From contig CAYYKJ010000005.1 of NCBI GenBank assembly GCA_964441265.1, forward strand, positions 1-64,000: a stretch of 64,000 nt of DNA, given 5' to 3'. The stretch is from JAFGDH01 sp964441265 (GTDB taxonomy: Archaea; Aenigmatarchaeota; Aenigmatarchaeia; QMZP01; QMZT01). Positions 1 to 9,600 of this stretch are shown here, one piece after another; the stretch's first letter is position 1, and every line of letters starts with the position of its first letter. Below the pieces are notes generated by a model, which saw only the letters and a program-made list of their open reading frames with translations, was not told the DNA's origin and made no database searches. The position numbers were made by a program, and so were the translations under genes.

Positions 1-642
1 AACGCTCAGATAAGCACTCTCATCCGTGGTCAGGGTGGGATTACCCACTTCATGGTCGCCTGTATTACCGTCACCTAATGCTCCAAAATAACCCCTCCCC
101 CAGCACATCACCCTGGAGTCATTCGCCCTTATACCGCATGTATGCTCTACCCCCGACGAAACGCTCAGATAAGCACTCTCATCCGTGGTCAGGGTGGGAT
201 TACCCACTTCATGGGTTGACGTATCCCCGTCACCCAGCTGACCATACTCACCCCATCCCCAGCACAGAACCCTGGAATCACTAGCCCTGATGCCGCATGT
301 TAAATGTTTCCCGGTAGAAACGCTCAGATAAGCACTCTCATCCGTGGTCAGGGTGGGATCACCCACTTCATGGGTTGACGTATCCCCGTCACCCAGTTCT
401 CCGTAATTTCCATATCCCCAGCACATCACCCTGGAGTCATTCGCCCGTATCCCGCAGGTATGATAATATCCCGACGAAACGCTCAGATAAGCGCTGTCAT
501 CCGTGGTCAGGGTGGGATTACCCATTTCATGACTGTTAGTATTCCCATCTCCTAGCTGGCCAGAACCACCATTTCCCCAGCACAAAATCCTCCCGTCGCT
601 GGCGCGGATTCCGCAGGTATGCTGATAACCAGCGCTGATGCT
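1..642 (-). repeat. RCC1-type repeat array, 159-bp unit
   Basis: Four or more units of exactly 159 bp (53 codons) begin near 1, 160, 319 and 478 and are highly similar at DNA level. Each encodes a pattern like SSGxxHTCGIRAxDSRVxCW followed by GxGxxGxLGDGxT, which is the RCC1 beta-propeller blade signature. The array continues past the left edge, so the blade number is unknown. Near-identity between units suggests recent expansion or ongoing homogenisation. Confidence 0.85.
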
Positions 643-3600
643 TCCATCCTTGAAAGCGGTTCCGTTAATCCACACGACAGAGCCGTTATACCATCTGTAT
701 TCAAACTCAGTTATCTCGGCTTCATCGTCCGGGTCGCTTGCGTTGCAATACCCCTTCAGGGATTCGTTATTATAAGCTTCTGGGGAAGGGTCAATGCTTG
801 CATTGTTAATGACCGGGGGACTGTTCAGCACAGTAATTGTAATCGTATCGTACTTGGAGCTGTTGTCCTGCCCGTCCCCGCACCAGAACTCAAATATAAT
901 CTCGTCCCCCTTCGAAAAGTTCCCGCTCAGGTAGGTATACACCAGCTCGTCCGTGTCATTCTGCACAATCTCAGCCCCAACCCCCTCATCCTTCCCGCCG
1001 TTCAGATAAGGCTGAGTATACACCGTCAAAGTATCCCCGCTGTCAGCGTCAGCACAGGTCACGTTGAGGTAAACATCCGTGTCAGTGTAGACATCGGAAG
1101 GATGAGTATAATTGGAGATTATGTATGGGACGTTGTTCTCCACGGTCACCGCCGAAGAGTTCCTCGCCGTTCCCGTCTTGTCCGGCCCGTATGGCAGCAC
1201 TTCACATATCCACTCCTCACCTTTCGTGGTGTTCCTGCTCCCGAGAATCACCCATTCCGTTATGCCTTCGCTCACGGGCATGTTTCCGGTCAGGTTCTTC
1301 TGATCGTATTTGTACCAGGTGTAGTTCACCCACAGCGGGGACGGGTCGTCCGGGTCCGTGACCGTGAAACTGCAGTTGAGGTCGTCCGAATCCGAAGGCG
1401 AAGAGGGGTTTATGACGGGTACGCTCACGTTGGGGATGAAGTTGCAGTCATTGGATGCATTGCAGTAGTATCCGGTTCCGCAATGACCGTCATCGTTGCA
1501 GTCGATCCATGATCCTGAACTGCAGTAGTCGTTGTCCCCGTCGCTGTCCACGTCATAAGTGGCCTGTCCGTTATTGCAACACCCGCTCCCGTAAACGCAG
1601 TCATCGCTGGCGTAGCAGCAGGCATTATCATCCTCTGCAGGGGATCCGTCCAGCGTGGGGGAGCTGAAGTCCTCGTTCAGTATCCATTCACCGCTCGTGT
1701 TCTCACAGCAAACCGAGGCGTTGGTCTCCCCTCCGATGTTCCAGTAATCCGAATAACCGTTCTTGTCGCCAGTCACTATGCACCCGCATGATTCCTGCTG
1801 GGTGTCCGCGGAATCTATGTAACCACAGGTGGTGCTTATGTAGGCGGTCGTTCCATCACAAACATCGGGGTTTTTCTCGTCCGCGGAAGCATCCGCCCCG
1901 CAGCCGCTCTCGCAGGTTCCGTCGGCACCGCCCCCTGAAGATGGGTGGTCGGCTTCCGTGTTGTTGGAATAACACAACCTGCAGCTGGTGTCCGATTCGT
2001 CGCAGCGGTATTTGTCCGTACCTCCGATGTCCCCGGCGTCCCATGAACCGTCCGATACGTCGTCGCAGTAATACCCGTTATAGCCGGCGCCGCATACCGT
2101 GGATTCTGGGCTGGTGCTCGTTCCGTTGCTGGGTGAATCCGCGTCATTGTCCGGATCAGACGCCCATTCTGTCAGGCATATCTGGTGCAGGTAATTTCCC
2201 CCGCCCCCGCATATTCCCTCCACGGAGTATCCCACGGAAGGGGAGCCTATGTCGTCATCGCACTGATCGGAGAAATACGCTATCGCGCAGTCATCGACCA
2301 GTTCCGGAGGGGTGTCGGTCCTGTTGGCGACCTCGTCCGTGTCGCAGTAATAGGCACTGTCATTGTAGACGCAAACCCCTCCGTCAGGACCGTCATAGGA
2401 ATTCGAATTATCTGAACAAAGGGATTCCGAAAGCGTGAACCCCGAACAGCTCGCCTCGCAGGTTCCCTCTACGCAGAGGCCGGAGCTGCAGTCGTCCCCG
2501 GCAGAACACCCCGTGCAGCCATCGGGCATCTTGTCGAGCCACATGCCGTTGTCTAGGTCGCAGTACTTGGTTCCCATGATTGTGCAGTCCCCGGCTTCAT
2601 CATCGACCGTTCCGGTGGAATCTGTTCCGCCGCACCTGTACAAATCGGCCCCGTTTCCGTCATCATGACAATAGTAATTGCTGTTCACGGAATTGTTGCT
2701 CAAAAGGTTCCCGTTCAGGCAGCACGATCCGGCTCCGTTGTGATTGCCGTCGTCCCAGTCCTCACTCGAACTCCCGTCATCTCCGCAGCATTGAGTTGCT
2801 CCGGTTTCCCATTCGAAGGGGTTACATCCGTTGGAGGAATATGTGCATCTTGCCTGGCTACTGTCCCTGTCATATGAATCGCCGACAGCCCCGCTAGTCG
2901 TGCAGTTGACGTTCTCCCATATAGTGGAGTCCACGACACAGCAGGTGCCAACACCGGCGGAGCACTGGGTCGCTTCCGTGGAATTGTCCCATCCGTCCGT
3001 GTCCGCCGCGCACCCGTCGGTAGAACTGTAATAGCATGAGGTCCCGGTCCAGCATCTCATTGCTCCGTCCGTCCATGCCCCCTCGGTGCAGCTGGTGGGT
3101 GCTCCTTCTGACGATATCCCGGAACACCCGCTGGCAGTGCAGGAATCCGACTCGTCGAGCGAGCCCCCGTTGTCGTAATAACAGCTCCCTCCTATCACAG
3201 AACCCGGGTCATAACAGTTCACGCTGGCGAGGTTCCATCCGCTCCCCTCGTCGCAGTTGTTGTTTGAGTCGTCGTAATAACAGGTGTCTACGGAATCGTC
3301 AAAACACCATGCGTTGTCATCGACCGCGCTGTAACTGCCGGAGTTAACGTCATTGACGTCGCAGTCTCCCCATGTAATAGCACCCGGTCCGTCGTCGCTG
3401 GTCCCGTTCGTGCACCCGGTCTGGTCGCAGGTTTCTGTCCCGTAGAAACAGAGATCGTTGACTATGTCAGCGCTTCCGTCAGCGTCCCCGTAACAGTTCG
3501 TGTCGCTGCTGTAATCCCAGCCATCATCATCCTGATTGCATCCGTCCGTGCTGTAGTGGCATGTGTCTGAAGAGGAAACCAGACAGTATAGGTTTCCGGT

Positions 3601-6600
3601 GGTCAGGGAATATCCCGCATCGCATGAGATTCCGAATTCGCCGTAGGTCACGTCGCATCCGCCGGCATCGCAGTCATTGCTCCTTACTCCGTCTCCCTGC
3701 TCCCCGTCGTAATGACACCTGTCGTCTGATGAGCCTGCCCCCTCGGAAGTCACGGTGCCCGCCTCCGGGCAGTTGCCGCTGGAGCCGCTGAAACCAGTCC
3801 CTCCCGTGGTGCAGGGATCGCTGGATATCTGGCACGTGTCCGTGTCCTCGTCCATCCTCCACGAACTGCTCCCGTCCGTTATCGAGAAGTATTCGTAACC
3901 ACTGTCCGTGTCCTCGGTCGAGTAGTCCGTCCCCGTTCCGGTGCAGGGATCGGAATCGGAATAGCGGCATGTCTTGGCCGTGTCATTGAAGCAGTCCGCC
4001 CCTGAATCATCGGTGAACGCTCCCGAATCACAGCCGGGAAGATCCTCCTCTCCCGCAGTCCTCCCGCTCGGCCCGCATGCCTCGTCCCAGTAGCATGTCC
4101 CCCCTGAAATTATTCCGTCCCCGGTGCAGTCCGAATTAAGGCAGGTGTCTTCCGAGGGGGCGACGTATCCCGTCCCGGTACAGCTTTCGTCGTAATAACA
4201 TATCCCTCCGGAGGCGTATCCGTCGTCCGAGCAGGAGCTTGACCCCGCGGAGCAGCTCTGTTCGCTCGCGTATCTTCCGGTGCCGTTGCAAAGCTCGTCC
4301 CAGACACAGGTTCCGCTGTCGTCAACACCGTCTGAGGTACAGTCCGAATTTGAACACGGGTCCTGACTCACTGAATATCCGGTCGTGGTGCAGGACTCGT
4401 CATAGTAACAAGTTCCCGAGGAAGCCACTCCGTCGTCCGAACAGGATGAGGTTCCTCCGGAACATGATTCGTAAGTATATCCGTTACCGTCGCATCCGGT
4501 CGATGTGCAGACTCCCGTATCGGTGCCGTCAGAAGTGTAATAACAGTACCCCCCGGTTTCCGTTCCGGGGTCATAACAATCATCTCTGTCGAAATCCTCC
4601 CCTCCCGAATCACCCCATCCATAAGTTGTATCACAGGAATCCCCTGACTGGTGGTAGCAGTCGTCCCCTGTGTCATAATAGCAGTAATCATCGCTCCCCG
4701 TCCTGCTGTAATCGTTGCAGTCCCCCCAGCCCACCCCATCACTGTTGAATGTCGTGTCAGCCAGGCAGGACGATGGGCAGCAGTTGTTCCCGTTGATACT
4801 TCCAGGAGCCACTTCATCGCACACACTGTCACCCCCGCATGCCTCCTCACATTGGCCGTCATCCCCTGTGGGTCCTCCGGCTTCCCCGGTTTCTTCGCTG
4901 CCCGCGCTGCTGAAGGAGGGTTCCGGATCTTGGTGTTTTCTTATCCTTATTACATCGATATACATGTCCCCCATATCGTAGTTGGCTCCGATCTTTGCGG
5001 TGAGAGTCTCCAGCTCGGAGGTGTTCTCCCTGAATTCTGCCTCGTCGACTTCCAGAGAACCATCGGCATAAATGTCATAAGTGTAAGGGGCAAAATGCAT
5101 TTCCACTCCCCAGGTACGCCAGATCCCCCCGGAGCAGCTCATTATGTCCCTGTTATCGGTATCATAATATTTGTAATAACCATTGGATTCTTTCAGATGG
5201 AAATTAACATTGTCCGAAGAATTCAGACCCTGAAAATTATGGGCTTCGCTGCAATACTCGCTCCCTATCATCCAGTCCCATTCTACACTTACATTTTCTG
5301 TTATTGTCGAGATGTCGCGCTCCGCGCTCGCCCGGCAGTTTGTTGAGGTGGTGTAGAGCCTCATGGAATAGCTCCCGTCGGTCGATTCCCCGCTGCTCTG
5401 GACGACATGGGCACTGCTGCATTCTTCGTATATGGTCCAGCCACCCAGTCCGGACTCGAAGCTGTCGAAGAACAGGAAAGTCCCGCTCCCGTCGCTCCCT
5501 GAGGAAGCTCCGGAATTGCCGTAATAAACGTAGATGTCCGTATCGGAACCCATGTCATCCGCCACCTCCACCCATGCGGTTATCGGGTCGGCAGATTCGT
5601 TCTGCACCCAGAAATCCAGTTCGGTCGTCCCGTCATCATCCGTGAACCTGATGTCCGTCGGGAAATTGCTTGCGTTCCCTTCCAGATTGAAGTCCCCTCC
5701 CGAGGAGCTCCCGATGCTCAGTTTGACCTGGTAATTCGTCCCAGCCCCGGACTCTCCGGAAATGGTTATCTTCTTTCGGTGATCGTACCCGGCAAGCCAG
5801 TCAGTGCCCTCGCAATCCTCGCACACGTTGTCGTCGGGATCATACGCCTTGGTTCCTGCACTGAAGTCCCCGTCATTAAATGTTTCGTCGCAGGGGTCCC
5901 CCTCGCTGGAGCTCCCCCCGCCCGAATAATATGTCCCTCCGGTCAAAACGACGAATCCCGAAGTCATGCATCCGGAGCTCGTGCACATGCCGTCCTGGGA
6001 GAAGTTCCCTCCTGCGTCGCTCATGCAGGAGTCCCCGGAGGTCGAGACACACGTATCGTTAACCGTATCCGTTATAAGTTCGCATGTATCTGAACCGCTC
6101 CCGTTGCAGTCCATCCTGACGGGATTGTTGTAATCGCAGGTTCCGTTGCTAAGGCAGGTCCCGCCGTTCGTGGTGTTCCATGCATTGGAATCCGTGCTGC
6201 ACCCGTAACCGTCATAACTGGAGCAGGAACCCGCGGATTTGCACAGACCCCCTATGCACAGACCATCACCCGAACAGTCATCACCCGAGACGCACTGTTC
6301 CATGCAGTCCACATCATTAATATCCGTGTCGCCGTCGCAGTCATTGTCATACCCGTCTGAACAGGCGGTCTCAGTAGTTTCGGCAGAGGCCCCGAAAACC
6401 CATGATCCGGCGTTAGAGCGGTAGCAGGTCTGGTTGGTGGTCTCGTCCTCATTGGTTATCAGGTCATGGAACCACTGGCACTCGTACGTAGCTGAACACG
6501 TGACGGTTTGCACGTCGCAGCATCCGTCCCCCGAACAGGATGAGGAGCAGCTCGAAGAATTCACCTCCGATTCCGTCAGCCCGCCGTCACCTCCGCTGTT

Positions 6601-9600
6601 ATCGTCATAGTTGTCGCAGTCGGTTGCCGTGTAATCCCAGCCGTCCGAATCATCGGCGCACAGGTCCGAATCGTTGTGGTAACATATGTCGTTGGATGAA
6701 CCATAACAATATCCTGCCCCGTTATTCCAGTTGGAATAACTGTCGCAGGTCGCGACTGAGGTCACCAGCTGCCCGTATTCGCAGCTCGAGGCGGCCCCCG
6801 ATGAGGAACACCCCTCGCTCCAGTAACACCTCGCGGAGCTCGAGCCTCCCCCGGTGACGGTCCCCCCGTCATAACAGTTATCCTTGTCGAAATCCTCCCC
6901 TCCCGAATCACCCCATCCATAAGTTGTATCACAGGAATCCCCTGACTGGTAGTAGCAGGCATTTCCAGCATTATAATAGCAGTAATCGTCGCTCCCTGTC
7001 TGGCTCGACTGGTCGCAGTCCCCCCAGCCCACACCATCGGAATTGAATGTCGTGTCAGCCAGGCAGGACGATGGGCAGCAGTTGTTCCCGGTGATTGCCC
7101 CTGGTGCCACTTCATCGCAAACACTGTCACCCCCGCAGGCCTCCTCGCACTGGCCATCATCCCCTGTGGATCCTCCGCCTTCGCAATCCTCGCACACGTT
7201 GTCGTCGGGATCATACCTCTTATACCCCGCGCTGAAATCCCCGTCAGTGAAGGTCTCGTCACATTCGTCCCCCTCGCTGGAGCTCCCCCCGCCCGAATAA
7301 TATGTCCCTCCGGTCAAAACGACGAATCCCGAAGTCATGCATCCGGAGCTCGTGCACATGCCGTCCTGGGAGAAGTTCCCTCCTGCGTCGCTCATGCAGG
7401 AGTCCCCGGAGGTCGAGACACACGTATCGTTAACCGTATCCGTTATAAGTTCGCATGTATCTGAACCGCTCCCGTTGCAGTCCATCCTGACGGGATTGTT
7501 GTAATCGCAGGTTCCGTTGCTAAGGCAGGTCCCGCCGTTCGTGGTGTTCCATGCATTGGAATCCGTGCTGCACCCGTAACCGTCATAACTGGAGCAGGAA
7601 CCCGCGGATTTGCACAGACCCCCTATGCACAGACCATCACCCGAACAGTCATCACCCGAGACGCACTGTTCCATGCAGTCCACATCATTAATATCCGTGT
7701 CGCCGTCGCAGTCATTGTCATACCCGTCTGAACAGGCGGTCTCAGTAGTTTCGGCAGAGGCCCCGAAAACCCATGATCCGGCGTTAGAGCGGTAGCAGGT
7801 CTGGTTGGTGGTCTCGTCCTCATTGGTTATCAGGTCATGGAACCACTGGCACTCGTACGTAGCTGAACACGTGACGGTTTGCACGTCGCAGCATCCGTCC
7901 CCCGAACAGGATGAGGAGCAGCTCGAAGAATTCACCTCCGATTCCGTCAGGTTCCCGTCGCTCCCGTCGTTGTCGTCGTAAGAATCGCAGTCCACCGCCG
8001 TACATCCCGTTGTGCAGCAGTATTCCCCGGTTGCGCTGCCGAGACCGATCTCGTCACAAATAAGGTCAGCCCCGCACGCATATTCACAGTCCCCGTCCCC
8101 GTCCAGCTCGGGATTGGGTGCGGAGCTCTCCTCCCTGTTGCTGGAGTCGCAGGATATGCAGGCGTTGTCCGTGTCGTCGCACCTGAATTTGTTGGTCCCG
8201 GCGGTGCTCCCGGCGTCCCATGAGGAATCACCCACATAATCGCAATAATATCCGTTGTTCCCGTCACAGACCGTGAACTCCGTGCCGCATATGGATGGGT
8301 AGTTGCTGCTGCCCGATGCGAAATTGCTGCAGCATTCTGCATGGCTGGTGCTCCCGCAGACACCGTTGGATTCGTACCCTCCGGAGAGGGAGCCGCTGTC
8401 GCATTCTATGGAGTAATCCGTCTTGTCGCAGTCGTTCCAGTAGTCGCCCGAATAGTGCGAGGCCTCCGACTCGTCGCACTCCCATCCCCCGTTTATCCGG
8501 GTGCATATCCCGTCGCTGTTGTAGTGGTTCGAGTCGTCCGAGCAAGTCTGTCCGTCATACGAATCAGAGCAGTCCGCGCATATTCCCCCCACACAGTCGC
8601 TCCCCGTGCAGTCGCTCCCGTAAGAACAGGTGACCACGCTCTGTTCGCTGCCAACGCTGACGAAATCCGAGTTGCTGCTTATCATCTGGTAGGTCTGGTT
8701 TATCCAGTCGTCGCTCCTCGAACCGTCGGTTATCCTGAATTCGTCGAGAGTGGCGTCCGCGTAATAATCATCGTAGAAGTTGCCCCCCAGTCGAATGTAT
8801 TCGTTGTTATCGGTCAGGCCGTCGCTGTCGACCCCGGTCGAATTCTCCTCGACCCCGTCTACGTATATTTTTATGGTGTTTCCCGTCCTTTTTCCCACAA
8901 GATGATGCCAGTTATTGTCGGTGATCGTGGTCGAGCTGTCTCCCGATTCGTCATAAACATCGTTGTCGGTGGTTATGGTGAAAGTGGCCTTGTCGGTGCC
9001 TCCGTTGCATCCAATCCAGAACCTGGAATTGCCCGTCGTCCTGTCCCTGCTGATATAGACCTCGTTGTTTGTGTCGCATGAGCTGGCCTTCACCCACGTC
9101 TCCAGGACGAAATCTCCCGACCAGTCGAAAGAACTGGATTTTTCCTGAACCGAAGCGAAATCTTTCGGATACCAGTCACCACCGCTGTTCACGATCCCGT
9201 CGACGTTCATGCTCACCCCGCTTTGGGTTACCTCGTGGTTATTGCTGGTGGAGTCGCTCGGGTCTCCGGAGGTCTCGTGCATATGTATGACGAACACGTA
9301 ACCGTCGTTCCAAGTGTCCGCCGCGCTCTCCCCCGAACTTACTGTCGAGTTTCCGTAGTACATGGAGATGATTTTATCGCCCGTTGAGAAGGTGGGTATG
9401 TTGACCCATACATCTGCGCTGGTGGAGGAAGCGTAACCCTCCAGCTCGTAATACAGCTCATTTCCTCCGTTGTTGCAGCTGGCGTCAACGAACCTTATGT
9501 CGTCGAAGTCTGACTGCATGTCCGAGTCATAGTCCAGGTCTATGTATGCAGGGAAAAAATTGAAACTGGTGGAACCGGCGTTGGTTATGGTGATGTTCCT

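Noticed and set aside
1..642. CRISPR-like array because of regular spacing
   Set aside because: The 159-bp units are entirely coding, in frame and similar along their whole length, so they are protein repeats and not repeats with unique spacers.
619..2438. Long plus-strand reading frames opposite the giant surface gene
   Set aside because: They are antisense frames kept open by the GC-rich, Asp/Ser/Cys-biased codons of the minus strand, with low-complexity Arg/Pro-rich products and no domains.
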